From WJKG01 sp964627305 (GTDB lineage: Bacteria; Zixibacteria; MSB-5A5; GN15; FEB-12), in assembly GCA_964627305.1 (NCBI GenBank), contig CAZVHP010000010.1, positions 1-64,000 on the forward strand: 64,000 nucleotides of DNA, in the 5' to 3' direction. This document shows positions 1 to 10,500 of the stretch, piece by piece. Position numbers and translations under genes: made by a program. The notes under the pieces are model-generated. The model had not been told where the DNA came from. It worked only from the letters and a program-made list of their open reading frames with translations, and did no database searches. Each line of letters starts with the position of its first letter. Position 1 is the first letter of the stretch.

Positions 1-26
1 CGCCTGCCTGTCACAGGCGGGCGTTT
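1..26 (+). terminator. GC-rich hairpin, possible terminator of a gene left of the window
   Basis: A 10-bp stem (positions 1-10 with 14-23, one G-U pair) closes a 3-base loop and is followed by only three T residues. It could end a plus-strand gene lying outside the window. The weak T-tract keeps confidence low. The stretch 27-147 shows no convincing gene. Confidence 0.4.
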
Positions 27-147
27 GTGCACCTGCACCTGACTGCCGCCCCCCCCGATACACCCCACCACGCCCCCAACGGAACAAGGAAGGGCAAATG
101 CAAAGAGGGCGTCGGACGGCACTCTCGTGTCCCCCCTGTGTACGCAT

Positions 148-3100
148 CTACGCCCCTTGCGTCCTCGCTCTTCTGAACTTGTCGAGTATTTGATAGAGGC
201 TGATGTAGGTAACGGGGATGAGGATAAGTGTGATGGCCGTGGAAACCAGCAGCCCCCCAATGACGGCCCGCGCCAGTGCCGCCTGGATCTCACCGCCGGT
301 GCCGCCGCCGAAGGCGAGCGGTAGCATTCCCAGGATGGTGGTGCTGGAAGTCATGAGGATGGGTCGTAAGCGCAACCGTCCTGACTGGACGACGGCATCC
401 GCAATACTCAGGTTGTGTTCGCGGCGCATGAGGTTGATGTAGTCAACCAGCACAATGGCATTATTCACCACGATACCAATCAGCATGATGATGCCCATCA
501 GACTTTGCATGTTAAGGGTGGTCCCGGTCAGCAACAGAGTGGGAACAACGCCTATTATGGCCATCGGAACGGCCACCATGACAATCAGGGGATCTAAGAA
601 ACGCTCGAACTGCGCGGCCATGACCATGTAGATCAGTATCAAGGCCATGAGAATGGACAGCATGAAGTCCGACTGGGCCTTCTGCTGTTCTTCGTACTCA
701 CCTCCGAAGATCACGGAGAAGTCCTGCGGGAGGGGAAGACTGTATAGCTGATACTGCAGCTCGGCGACCACATTGCCAAGCGCCGCGCCGCTGACGAGAT
801 TGGCGGTTATGTAGGTGACGCGCTGGCCGTCGACTCGCTGAATCTCCATGGGGCTGCGTCTTCGCTCGGCAGAGACCACGGAGGAAACGGGCACGACCTG
901 CCCGGCAGCCGTCCGCACCGAGACGTTTCGCAAGTCTAGAGTGCTGAGCCTGTCCTGAGGCTGAAGGCGAACGGTAATGGGATATTCCTCTCCTGCCTGT
1001 CGGAAGACACCGGCGCGGCCACCGCCGATGTTAGTTTGAATCACCTGGGCGATCTGGTTGACCGAGAGGCCCAGGTCGGCGATCTTCTCACGGTCGACAA
1101 TCAGGTTCTGCTCGGGGCGACCTTCACGGCGGCTGATACGCACGTCGGCAACCTCCGGTACCTGTTCAATGATGGCCCGGATATCCTGGGCGAGTCGGTC
1201 GGCCATAGCGAGGTCGTACCCACGCAGTTCAATTTGCACCGCCTCGGCTCCGCCGGAGCCGAACAGCCGGCGCAGCATCCACAGACCAGACTGGGCACTG
1301 ACCCGGACAGTGCCACCGGGGATCTTCCCGCTCAGGTGAGTGCGAATGCGGTCGGCCAGTTCAAAGCTGTTGATGGAACGTTCGTCGGCGTTGAGCAGGG
1401 CGATTTCAACCTCGGCATTGCCCGGACGGATCTGTATAGAGATGTGCTCCACCTGATCCATAGGGACAACTTCCCGAACCAGAGCTTCCATCTCCTGCAG
1501 ATACTCGTTCATGACGGCGATATTGGTCCCCTGGGCCATCTCAAGATCAATGTCTATCTCGTTGGCGTCTGTTTGCGGCGCCAGCTCAACCGGGAGAAGC
1601 CGCCACAGGAACAGGGTTGTCAGCAGCAGGGTGCCGGCAATGGCGAAGACAGTCTTTCTGCGCCCAATGGCTTTGATAATGACCCGGGTGTAGTGCTCCT
1701 CGAGCACCTCAGTCCAGCGGGAGAATCGAGGCTGCCTCGGCGCGGAGGACGTCCCGTCTCCCTTTGCTTTGACTGACAGGTAACGACTGCCCAACATAGG
1801 CACCAACGATACAGCTATTAGCAGCGAGCAAAGCAGGGCGAACACGACGACCATTGCCAGCTCCTTGAAGAGCATTCCGGAAATGGTCTGCATGAAAACG
1901 ACCGGCAGGAAGATCACAGAGGTCGTAAGGGTGGATGCCACTATGGCCCCGGTCACCTGTCTGGCGCCAATGAGCGAGCTGTCTTTCAGGGATCTTCCCT
2001 GTTCTCTGAGTCTGACGATGTTCTCGAGCACCACGATGGAGTTGTCCACGATAAGTCCAATCCCGAGGGCAAGACCGCCAAAACTCATCTGGTTGAGCGA
2101 GATGCCATTGAAGTAGAGGACACCGAACGTGGCGATGAGAGATATGGGAATCGACAGAGCAATGATGAATGTGGTCGATCCGTTTCGCAAGAAGACGTAC
2201 AACACAAATATCGCCAGCAGTCCGCCCCACAGGGCGGAATGTTTCACGTTGTCGATAGCGCTCTGGATGAAGTCGCTCTGATCGATAATCATCACAAGAT
2301 CAAGGTCGTCCCGTTCTCGGTCGATCTGCTCCATGACAGCCCGTGCAGCCTCGGCCACCGCCACCGTATTTGCTCCTGACTGTTTGCGAATACCCAGTCG
2401 GACCATCGGGCGGCCGTCGATTTGAACAAGGCGGTTGACGTCCTGGTATCCGTCAACCACTTCGGCGACATCGCCAACACGGATTGGCTTTCCATCGACG
2501 ACAGTTATGATAGTAGCTGCGATCTGTTCGAGCGACTCAAACTCCCCATGGGTGCGAACGTACATGTCGGCTATTCCCTCGCGCATGTCGCCGGCAGGCA
2601 ATCTGACATTCTCACGTCGGAGAGCTTCCTGTACGTCGGAGGCCGCGAGCCTGCTCGATGCGAGGCGATCGCGTTTCAGGCGGACCTGTATCTCGCGGTA
2701 GACACCTCCCCACACATCGACCGAACCGACCCCAGGAATCTGCTCGAAACGCTGAGATATCTCGCGTTCAAGGATGCGCGTCAATTCCTCCATGCTTCGA
2801 GTCGACTGAGCACCCAGAATGACAACGGGGAAGTTATCGGGATCAAACTTCCACAAACGCGGAGATTGCACCTCGGGCGGAAAGTCATTGCGGATGCGGT
2901 CGAGGGCGGCCCTGACGTCGTTGGCGGCGGCATCAATATCAGTGCCCTGGGTGAACTCCAGCATGACGCGGCTGGAACCCTCGGACGAACGGGAACGCAC
3001 CTGCTTGATATTGGGTACGCTGGCAATAGCGTTCTCAATTCGGTCCGTGATGATTGTCTCGATCTCTTCAGGGCCAACATTGGGGTAACTTGTCCCGATG

Positions 3101-3237
3101 GACAGCATCGGGTACTCGATCGGTGGCAGCAGATCGACAGGGAGGAACCTGAAACCCATGATGCCTAACACGATGATTATCAGAAACACCATGGCGGTGG
3201 CGATGGGGCGCTCTACGGCTGTCTTGGTAATGCTCAC
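148..3237 (-). CDS. RND efflux permease, AcrB/HAE1-type
   Basis: Inner-membrane, proton-driven pump subunit of a tripartite RND efflux system that exports hydrophobic or amphiphilic compounds. At 1029 residues it has full family length. The N-terminal helix and the PVDLLPPIEYP segment after it are typical of the family. Transmembrane helix 4 carries GIGLIVDNSIVVLENI (about residues 392-407), where the first proton-relay Asp (398) is kept and the second Asp of the usual VDD is Asn, as in many HAE-1 relatives. The start is GTG. It lies 31 bp downstream of the adaptor gene, so the two form an operon. No TolC-like gene is adjacent, so an outer membrane channel from elsewhere is presumably used. 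Substrate cannot be told from the sequence. Confidence 0.93.
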   Translation of the reverse strand: MSITKTAVERPIATAMVFLIIIVLGIMGFRFLPVDLLPPIEYPMLSIGTSYPNVGPEEIETIITDRIENAIASVPNIKQVRSRSSEGSSRVMLEFTQGTDIDAAANDVRAALDRIRNDFPPEVQSPRLWKFDPDNFPVVILGAQSTRSMEELTRILEREISQRFEQIPGVGSVDVWGGVYREIQVRLKRDRLASSRLAASDVQEALRRENVRLPAGDMREGIADMYVRTHGEFESLEQIAATIITVVDGKPIRVGDVAEVVDGYQDVNRLVQIDGRPMVRLGIRKQSGANTVAVAEAARAVMEQIDRERDDLDLVMIIDQSDFIQSAIDNVKHSALWGGLLAIFVLYVFLRNGSTTFIIALSIPISLIATFGVLYFNGISLNQMSFGGLALGIGLIVDNSIVVLENIVRLREQGRSLKDSSLIGARQVTGAIVASTLTTSVIFLPVVFMQTISGMLFKELAMVVVFALLCSLLIAVSLVPMLGSRYLSVKAKGDGTSSAPRQPRFSRWTEVLEEHYTRVIIKAIGRRKTVFAIAGTLLLTTLFLWRLLPVELAPQTDANEIDIDLEMAQGTNIAVMNEYLQEMEALVREVVPMDQVEHISIQIRPGNAEVEIALLNADERSINSFELADRIRTHLSGKIPGGTVRVSAQSGLWMLRRLFGSGGAEAVQIELRGYDLAMADRLAQDIRAIIEQVPEVADVRISRREGRPEQNLIVDREKIADLGLSVNQIAQVIQTNIGGGRAGVFRQAGEEYPITVRLQPQDRLSTLDLRNVSVRTAAGQVVPVSSVVSAERRRSPMEIQRVDGQRVTYITANLVSGAALGNVVAELQYQLYSLPLPQDFSVIFGGEYEEQQKAQSDFMLSILMALILIYMVMAAQFERFLDPLIVMVAVPMAIIGVVPTLLLTGTTLNMQSLMGIIMLIGIVVNNAIVLVDYINLMRREHNLSIADAVVQSGRLRLRPILMTSSTTILGMLPLAFGGGTGGEIQAALARAVIGGLLVSTAITLILIPVTYISLYQILDKFRRARTQGA

Positions 3238-3268
3238 GCTGTCACCGTTGCCAGTTACTTCTGAGGAT

Positions 3269-4576
3269 TCAGATACCGGAGGGAATGCTGTCGCTTCCGG
3301 TGGCCTGTTGCTTCTTCATGATCGTTTCCAGCAAGTCCTCGCGTTGTATCGTCTGGAGATGCTCGATCCGGCTCCAGTCAACCGGGCGTACTCGTGCTTC
3401 ACCCGACTGTCCGCCAAACAAATCCTGACCGATGGTAACGACCCAGTCACCCGGTTGAACGCCCCGGATGCCGGCGCTCATCCGCCCCTTGGCCAGTATC
3501 TCCACCGGCACGAACTCGAAAGCGATCGGTTCTGTCAGATATGCCTTCTCAGGGGATATCAGGGCGTCGTCCGAAATCTGGCCGGTTGTATCGCGGCAGA
3601 TGTACACCCCGGTTGCGCCGGTGTGGGGGTTATCATAGAGTGCACTCAACGGCACCAGGGTGGCTGCTTCGCTCTCGCCATAGAAGATATCAGTGGCCAC
3701 AAACATGCCGGATTTCAGGCGGCGTCCGGGATTGGCGATCTCGATCTCCGCGTCGGTACTGTGAGTAACCGGATGCAAAAATGGTGAGATGCGCGAGAGC
3801 GACGCGGTGAGTGCTTCTCCCGTCGACAAGGCGGATGACCGGATTTCGACACGCTGGCCGGGTTCGATGTAGTTGAGCATGCGGTCGGTGAGAATGACTT
3901 CGATTCGGACGCTGTCAAGTTGTCCCAGGGTGAACAGCCGAGTTCCGGGGTTCACCGTCATGCCCACCTCCGCATCGCGATTTCCGACAGTTCCGGCAAC
4001 CGGTGCCCTGATCAGGGTCTGAGCCAGCACCTGCTCCTGCTCGGCAACATTCGCCAGCGCCTGTTGGACCCGGGCGCGGGCAAGATCAACGTCTGCCTCG
4101 GCTGCCACGGCCCTTGTCTCAATCGCCTCCAGCTCGGCCCGGTTTACCAGCCCCTGGTCTGCCAGTGATTTGGTTCGCTGCAACTCGGAGGTGATTTCGG
4201 CCAGTCTGGCGTCGGCCTGTCGCGCCTGTGCCTGCGCTATCTGATGTGCCGCTCGGGCGTGGTTGAGCCGTTCCTGGAACTCGCGATCACGAAGCTGAAC
4301 CAGTGGTTGTTCCCGGTTGACCTCGTCGCCGTTTTTGACATGGACCGCCATGACAACGGCAGAGATCTCCGGGTAAATCTCGATCTGATTCGTAGCCTTG
4401 ACTACCCCGCTGAGCCTCTCCATAAGGGGTAATGAGCCATGAGTGGCCTGGACCGCCTCCACGGCGGGTATGAGTCGCTCGCGATTGTGACCGGCGTTCT
4501 GCGGGTCACCTGAGCAGCCAGTCAGCAGAAGAAGTGCAAGCACCGACGAGAGCGAGTTGCGGATAGGTGCTGCCAT
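3269..4576 (-). CDS. RND efflux periplasmic adaptor lipoprotein (AcrA/HlyD family)
   Basis: Membrane fusion protein linking the RND pump to an outer-membrane channel. The N-terminus is a lipoprotein signal with lipobox LLTGC, so the mature protein should be anchored to the inner membrane by its lipidated Cys. After it come the split biotinyl-lipoyl domain, an alpha-helical hairpin rich in Ala, Arg and Glu (about residues 95-175), the second lipoyl half (RAPVAGTVGNRDAEVGM) and a beta-barrel region. The length of about 435 residues is usual. A GTG at 4579 directly precedes the chosen ATG at 4576, and neither has a clear Shine-Dalgarno. It is the first gene of the operon with the pump. Confidence 0.9.
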   Translation of the reverse strand: MAAPIRNSLSSVLALLLLTGCSGDPQNAGHNRERLIPAVEAVQATHGSLPLMERLSGVVKATNQIEIYPEISAVVMAVHVKNGDEVNREQPLVQLRDREFQERLNHARAAHQIAQAQARQADARLAEITSELQRTKSLADQGLVNRAELEAIETRAVAAEADVDLARARVQQALANVAEQEQVLAQTLIRAPVAGTVGNRDAEVGMTVNPGTRLFTLGQLDSVRIEVILTDRMLNYIEPGQRVEIRSSALSTGEALTASLSRISPFLHPVTHSTDAEIEIANPGRRLKSGMFVATDIFYGESEAATLVPLSALYDNPHTGATGVYICRDTTGQISDDALISPEKAYLTEPIAFEFVPVEILAKGRMSAGIRGVQPGDWVVTIGQDLFGGQSGEARVRPVDWSRIEHLQTIQREDLLETIMKKQQATGSDSIPSGI

Positions 4577-4623
4577 CACGGGGAGTATCGGATGCCTTTC
4601 CGTTTTCTGTGTGCAGTCCTCGC

Positions 4624-4642
4624 CCGTGAATCGCCTTCACGG
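4624..4642. promoter_or_regulatory. Perfect inverted repeat upstream of efflux operon
   Basis: CCGTGAA-N5-TTCACGG is a perfect 7-bp inverted repeat about 50 bp upstream of the adaptor gene start. Many efflux operons are controlled by dimeric repressors that bind such sites close to the promoter, so an operator is possible. No regulator gene is adjacent. The rest of the 304-bp gap to 4880 shows nothing gene-like. Confidence 0.35.
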
Positions 4643-4880
4643 CCGGCGTTGATAATGCAGCTCGTGGACCGACGCTTAGTAGTCCATCTTATACAGGCGA
4701 CCACCTGGACAGGTTCCACAGATCGGTATCTTAGCACATGCTCCCCGGCCCGTCCAGCGATAATTAGATATTCTGATCGTCGTCCTGGGCAAATAGAGGC
4801 ATTCTCGATCTGACGAGAACCCGGAATATGAGCCGCTTTTCCGCTGACCTCGGGGTCTCATTCAGATGCGCACCGTGGAC

Positions 4881-5657
4881 CTACTCGGTGTTCTCCGGGT
4901 AGGGGGCCGACAACTCGTTGAGTACCGCAACGATACGTTCGACCTGGAAGGGTTTCTCAAGGATAGCGTCGGCACGACTGGCTGGCTTGGTTGGATCCAT
5001 CGGAGAGTCAGCCAGAAAGGCCGTGATGAGTACCACCGGCAATTCCGGGCGAGTCTGCTTCAACGTGTCGAGCAACTCCAGTCCTGACATCCCGGGCATT
5101 CGAATGTCAGTAATGACGGCGTCGACATCACCTTTGTTCAACTCATCGAGTGCCTGCCGACCGCTCGACACACCCAGTGGCGTGAAACCGTTGATCCGCA
5201 GGGCATCGGTAAGCATCTCAAGAAACAAATCGTCATCGTCGACAACCATCACTTTGCGGATCTGTCGATCGGAAACTGCGGCTGATGAGGCCAGCGTCTT
5301 CTGAATCAACTCCTCCATGTGGGATATGCGAAATGGTTTGGCAAGTACGCCATCCGCGGAGGAGTGACCCACAACCTCCGGCGAGGCCACGCCGGTGATG
5401 AAGAGCACGGGCATTTGAGGGAAGTAACGCTTGACGCGCTTCAGGAGGCTCAGACCATCCATGCCGGGCATCCTTATATCAGTGATCATCATGTCGAATG
5501 ATGTCCGGCTCAGGGCTTCCAGGGCCTCGGCTCCGTCGGCCACTCCGGTCGTGTCATAGCCAATACTTCGCAGGGTGTCGACCAGGAGATCTAACAACAG
5601 CGGGTCGTCGTCGACCACCAGAATGGCGGCCCGGGATGTGTCGGAGTTCATTGTCAT
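4881..5657 (-). CDS. Double-receiver response regulator without output domain
   Basis: A 258-residue protein made of two CheY-like receiver domains in tandem. The first (about residues 10-125) has an acidic pocket VVDDD and phospho-acceptor motif MITDIRMPGMDG. The second (about 130-250) has VVDDDD and VITDIRMPGMSG. Both keep the conserved Lys-Pro (LAKPF, LEKPF), so both look able to accept phosphate. There is no DNA-binding or enzymatic domain, so it probably works by protein contacts or as a phosphorelay intermediate. The start overlaps the phosphomannomutase stop by ATGA (4 bp), which indicates translational coupling. No histidine kinase is adjacent. Confidence 0.88.
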   Translation of the reverse strand: MTMNSDTSRAAILVVDDDPLLLDLLVDTLRSIGYDTTGVADGAEALEALSRTSFDMMITDIRMPGMDGLSLLKRVKRYFPQMPVLFITGVASPEVVGHSSADGVLAKPFRISHMEELIQKTLASSAAVSDRQIRKVMVVDDDDLFLEMLTDALRINGFTPLGVSSGRQALDELNKGDVDAVITDIRMPGMSGLELLDTLKQTRPELPVVLITAFLADSPMDPTKPASRADAILEKPFQVERIVAVLNELSAPYPENTE

Positions 5658-6997
5658 GATCTGATGAGTTTCAGTATCTCGTCGGTCTTCTCCCTCAGCA
5701 GCTCCCTCGAGTCAGCTTCGACATTCAGGCGCAGAAGCGGCTCGGTGTTTGACGGGCGCAGATTGAACCAGAAATCGGGATAGCCGACAGTCAGCCCGTC
5801 GATTCGGTCCTGCTCGCCGTCGCTGAAGGTGCTGGCCACCTTCTCAATGACCGCCTGCTGGTCGTTCACACGGCTGTTGATCTCACCGGAACGAAAATAA
5901 GGATCGATCTCACTGACCATCTCATCGAGCAACTTGCCCTCTGAAGAGATCAATTCCAGACAGACCAGAAAGGCGATCAACCCGGAGTCGGCAAACCAGT
6001 TATCGCGGAAGTAGAAATGTCCCGAATGCTCGCCGCCGAAGATGGCATTGTGTTTCTTCATGAGCGGCTTGATGAGTGCGTGCCCGACACGGGTGCGCAC
6101 CGCCTTGCCCCCCATGCGCTCCACAAGCTCCGGGACGGCTCGTGAACAGATCAGATTGTACAGAATCGTCTCGCCGGGATGCTTCGCGAGCAGTGATTTG
6201 GCCACCAGAGCCGTGACGATATCACCGCCAAGCTGCCGGCCCTGTCGATCAATGAGGAACATGCGGTCAGCATCGCCATCAAACGCCGCCCCGAAATCGG
6301 CCTTTGTCTCACGAATCTTCGCTATCAAATCCTCAAGATTCTCCAATTCAATGGGGGAGGCCGGGTGATTGGGGAAGGAGCCATCAAGCTCGAAATACAA
6401 TGGCGTGTAATCGATGGGCAGGCGCTCGAGCACCGGCGGCAATGTCGCCCCGGCCATCCCGTTGCCGGCGTCAATGACCACTTTGTAAGGCTTGACCCTG
6501 GAGACGTCAATGAACGACAGGCAGTGCTCGGTGTAGTCGCGCGTAATGTCCTTGCGGACGACAACGCCCTTCTTGGGCGCTCTGTCGTATCCGCTGTCAC
6601 TTTGGATGTATTCCCGCACCTGGGCCAGCCCTTCTTTCCCGGAGAGCGGTTCGGCGTTACGCTTGCAGACCTTGAATCCATTGTATTGCTTTGGGTTATG
6701 ACTTGCGGTGATCATGACGCCGGCATCGTAGGCAAACTTGCCCACCGCAAAATACAAACCATCGGTGCTGATCAGACCAAGATCGACCACATCGACACCA
6801 CAGTCGTTGATACCTTTGGCTAAACCGTCGAGCAGGTCCTCAGAGGACTCGCGCATATCACGCCCGACAGCGATAGCCTGTGGCTTGAGATAGTTCGCCA
6901 GGGCGTAGCCGATTTTGTAGGCGATGTCCTTGTTGATCTGATCCGGCACCGTCCCGCGGATATCGTAGGCTTTGAAAATCGATGTATCTATGCTCAT
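5654..6997 (-). CDS. manB: Phosphomannomutase/phosphoglucomutase
   Basis: Alpha-D-phosphohexomutase that interconverts hexose 6- and 1-phosphates, feeding GDP-mannose, polysaccharide and glycogen precursors. All four family signatures are visible: the phosphoserine loop ITASHNPKQYNG, the metal-binding FDGDADRM, the sugar-binding GGEHSGHF, and the phosphate-binding RPSNTEPLLR near the C-terminus. The 447-residue length is typical. The ATG at 6997 is preferred over an upstream ATG at 7027 because the family start MSIDTSIFKAYDIRG follows it and an AGGG lies about 7 bases upstream. Sequence alone does not settle glucose versus mannose preference. Confidence 0.93.
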   Translation of the reverse strand: MSIDTSIFKAYDIRGTVPDQINKDIAYKIGYALANYLKPQAIAVGRDMRESSEDLLDGLAKGINDCGVDVVDLGLISTDGLYFAVGKFAYDAGVMITASHNPKQYNGFKVCKRNAEPLSGKEGLAQVREYIQSDSGYDRAPKKGVVVRKDITRDYTEHCLSFIDVSRVKPYKVVIDAGNGMAGATLPPVLERLPIDYTPLYFELDGSFPNHPASPIELENLEDLIAKIRETKADFGAAFDGDADRMFLIDRQGRQLGGDIVTALVAKSLLAKHPGETILYNLICSRAVPELVERMGGKAVRTRVGHALIKPLMKKHNAIFGGEHSGHFYFRDNWFADSGLIAFLVCLELISSEGKLLDEMVSEIDPYFRSGEINSRVNDQQAVIEKVASTFSDGEQDRIDGLTVGYPDFWFNLRPSNTEPLLRLNVEADSRELLREKTDEILKLIRS

Positions 6998-7296
6998 GAT
7001 TGGCCCTTTATGCTGACAGATTTGCACCCAAGATAGCCGACCGCCGCCTGTCGGTCAACGCCTTTGTGATTCACACCGATCCCCCTTCGACTTGCCTGCC
7101 GGTCACAACTTCACAGTATCTGGAAATGACAGAAAAGCGTAGGAGCAGATTAGATATGTCGTATATTATATAGTGTCAACTGATCAAAACGCAGCTTTGC
7201 CCATCAACCAGGAGAATCACGAACAACCCGGGTCACCCGTCGGTAACAGCGATCCAACGGAGCGAAGAGCCAGTGCCAACCGGGTCGGAGGCCTGC

Positions 7297-7554
7297 ATGA
7301 CAAATAACACAGCCGCGCTCCTGCTGGCTTTCGCAACGGGCGTTTTCGCTCTGCTATCCATGGCCCCGATGTCTCATGCGCTTGTGTACGTCAACATGCT
7401 CTACGATGAACAGAGCAGTACATTCTACTTAGGCGACTTGGTCGTCGAGGGTCAGACACTGTGTTTCGACCGCGATTATCAGAATCTCTATGGTGAGGTC
7501 AATGGCCTCGATCCGGGACCACCGTTTATACCCAAGCCTCGGTGGAGGCCCTGA
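7297..7554 (+). CDS. N-terminal piece (signal peptide) of frameshifted secreted protein
   Basis: The start ATG at 7297 has a strong GGAGG 7 bases upstream. The product begins with a Sec signal peptide (hydrophobic core LLLAFATGVFALLS, likely cleavage after SHA). The reading frame stops at 7552-7554 after 85 codons. From 7497 on, the -1 frame is open and runs uninterrupted for nearly 1500 codons with secreted-protein domains but no signal peptide of its own. The two pieces are therefore most simply one gene broken by a single missing base between about 7497 and 7554. No canonical slippery heptamer was seen there, so a real mutation or assembly error is more likely than programmed shifting. Confidence 0.8.
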   Translation: MTNNTAALLLAFATGVFALLSMAPMSHALVYVNMLYDEQSSTFYLGDLVVEGQTLCFDRDYQNLYGEVNGLDPGPPFIPKPRWRP

Positions 7555-10500
7555 ATACGTACAATCCTGATGGATCCGTTGCCCAACAGGGGAGTATCAT
7601 CTTTGAATCTGGCGGACTGGCAGGTTTCACCGAGCAGTTCACCGTCATCGTGCAACCCGCCTTTGTCGGCAACACTGTGATCAGCGGCAACAGCGGCGTA
7701 AGTTTTATCGGCAACCCGCTTGATCCAATCACGCTCGACGGTGTATACATTGTTCGCTCCGGCTTCCACAATGGATCCGACCCGCGAACCAACCCTCCCT
7801 ATAGCAGCGTCTGGGCAAACACCGTATTCCGAGGCGTGCACTCACCACAACACTCCAACGGTATCCCTCTGGAGATCAGAGGGGGCAACACCACTGTGGA
7901 GAACTGCACCTTTGCCACCTCGGATCCGGACTTCGCGACATGTATGACCATATCCGATCTTAACTGGGTGGACGGCATCCACTCTCCGTTCTGGCATCTG
8001 GTCTTCCGCAATTGCCGTTTCGAAGCTATCAACGCGTCGCTTACGAATGCTGTTGATGTGCGGTATCAAAGCAGCCTCACCATCGAGAACTGCCATTTCG
8101 AAGACATAGCCATGAGTGCGACCGACATGTCTTCACTCATGGAAATAAGAGATTGTGGCATTGCCTCCATTCGGCACAACACGGCTCGGGACAACGTGAT
8201 CTCGGCGCTTCGGACACTGGATTGCTGGGCCACCACTGACAGCCGCATCAGGACCAACGACTCTCTGCCGCTAGTATCCACGAACATCTACATCTATGAA
8301 GACAGCAGCCTGACAATTGAACCGGGTTCCGTGCTCAAGTTCTATGACTTTCAGAGCGGATTGGTGGTGCACGGCGACCTGGCGGTCGACAGCGCCGTCC
8401 TGACCGGCTACCGTGACGATCAGTTCGGTGGCGACACTGATTACGCACCGGAACCGGCCAGTCTTTGGCCGTCCTGGAATACCGGGGGCAGTTGCGGGAT
8501 CTACGTGGACGCTACCGGCAGTGCCACCATCACCAGTTCGAGAGTGAGATACGCTCAGGGCGGAATCCGAGTGTTCAACGATATCACGTTAGACAATTGC
8601 GTTTTGGAAAGATGCTCTCACCACGGACTGTGGCTCAATGGCGAGTCAGTCAACGAGTATCGGATATCCAATACCACTATTCGTGACGTGAGCGGTACTG
8701 CCATCTCCTTCCGAAGCCTGTCCAGCCATTCGCAACTACTGGAACTGAGCAATGTCAGCCTCCTGTCCAATCAGGGGACGGGACTGGAAATCTTCGACAT
8801 CGGTACCCAGCCGACAGAGGTTGTGGTGGCTAACTGCCGGATTGTCGGCAATCAGTGGTTCGGCATCTCGTTTCCTGTCAAACCTTCGCTGGTCAACATG
8901 TCGATTCTCAATAGCGTTGTTGCCGGCAACTGGAACACCGGTATCGTCGGCACAGGCTCTCTGGGAGATACTGCCGCCATTACGATAGCTGGCAATGTGG
9001 TGTTCGGGAACGGTCAGCCGAGCCGGCCCGCCGACGGGATAGACATCGGGTCGGGCAGGCCGAGCGTGGTGTGCAATACGGTCGGATACAACCGGGGGCG
9101 TGGGTTGAACATTCCGTCAACGTGCAACCTTGCGGGTGCCGTTACCACCAACAACATCTTCTTTTGCAATCGCGGACACGGTCTGTTCGAGGGAACTGCC
9201 GAGGAAGCTCTGTTTGCCGCTAATGCCTTCTGGGGGAACACCGATGGCGCGTTGATCTATCGGGGACCTGATGGCTGGCTGTATTCGATCGCCGAGGTAC
9301 AGGCGCTTGGCGGGGACTACGCCACCAACATCGAGATCAATCCGGGCTTTGTCCCGGAGATCACCGGCGAAGTTGGTGGGTTTCGTTATGACCATGCTGC
9401 CAGATTGTCGATCCTGCACGATCCACTGGCCGACTTCGCTGAAACCACACTGGCCGACCGCTTCATCTGTCCGGACACGGCCTATCCCCAGTGGTTTCAG
9501 ATTTCACATGTCGCCTCTGACTCCCTGTTCATTTATGGCGATATCTCTGACTACACCACTGTCGGACATGGTTACCGGATTTTCGACTTCCATCTGTCAG
9601 CCGCTTCACCATTGATCGATGCCGGACACTCCGGGAGTATCCTGACGTTGTATGATATCGACGGGGATATGCGTCTGATAGACGGTAACGAAAGCGGAGT
9701 GGCACAGGTCGATATCGGTGCCGATGAGTTCGCACCGGAGGGTGGCTCCGGACCAGCGATCCGCATCACTACTCCGGTAGGAGCCGAGGTGCTCCTTGAG
9801 GGAGATGTGACCGACATATCCTGGCAGAGCGACCTTGTCTCACACGTCAATATTCTCTACAGCGGTTTCTACAGCTCGGAGTACACCCTCTGGGACACTG
9901 TGATTGCCGGTGTGGATGCCACTGACCGCAGCTATATGTGGACGGTACCATATGATCTAACCATGGGAGCAGTTATCCGCATCGAGGATTCGTCGGATTC
10001 GAGCGTTCATGCACTATCGCAACCGTTCATCGTGAAGGAATACGTACTGACGCGCAAGGGGACCGAAAGCCTGCTGATCCGTTACTGGCCACAGTATGAC
10101 AGTTGGAGATTTGGCAACGATTCGGCCACCATGTGGCCGGAATCATGGTATGCGCAATTTGACTATGTAAGTGGGGTGGATCCTTTCACCGGTAGTACTT
10201 ACCCGTTATTCTTCAGTAATGCGTTGTTCTACAATGCCAGATCATCGGACTTCCCCTCCTGGCCAACCTTTGTCGGCGCCTTCGGCTCGGAGCAGTGCTA
10301 CATGGATTCTCCGCAGGGGCCCTTGTACAGAGTTTCTGCTCTGAATCTGTGGAGCGACATCAAAAACGAGTGGAACGGCTCATGTTTCGGATTCGGTGCA
10401 AGCTCACCGCTCGCCTTCTTCGATTCGGCAGCTTTGCTTATGGCATATCCTGAAGTCGGTGCCTTTGGCGATCTTCATGACCTCGATACGTCAGCAGCCC

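Noticed and set aside
1036..1776. Long plus-strand reading frame opposite the RND permease
   Set aside because: It lies entirely antisense to a clear AcrB-type gene, has no Shine-Dalgarno and no domain; composition is typical of a shadow frame in GC-rich DNA.
7519..7533. Programmed -1 frameshift site in the secreted protein
   Set aside because: No X-XXY-YYZ heptamer or strong downstream structure was visible; mutation or sequence error is simpler.
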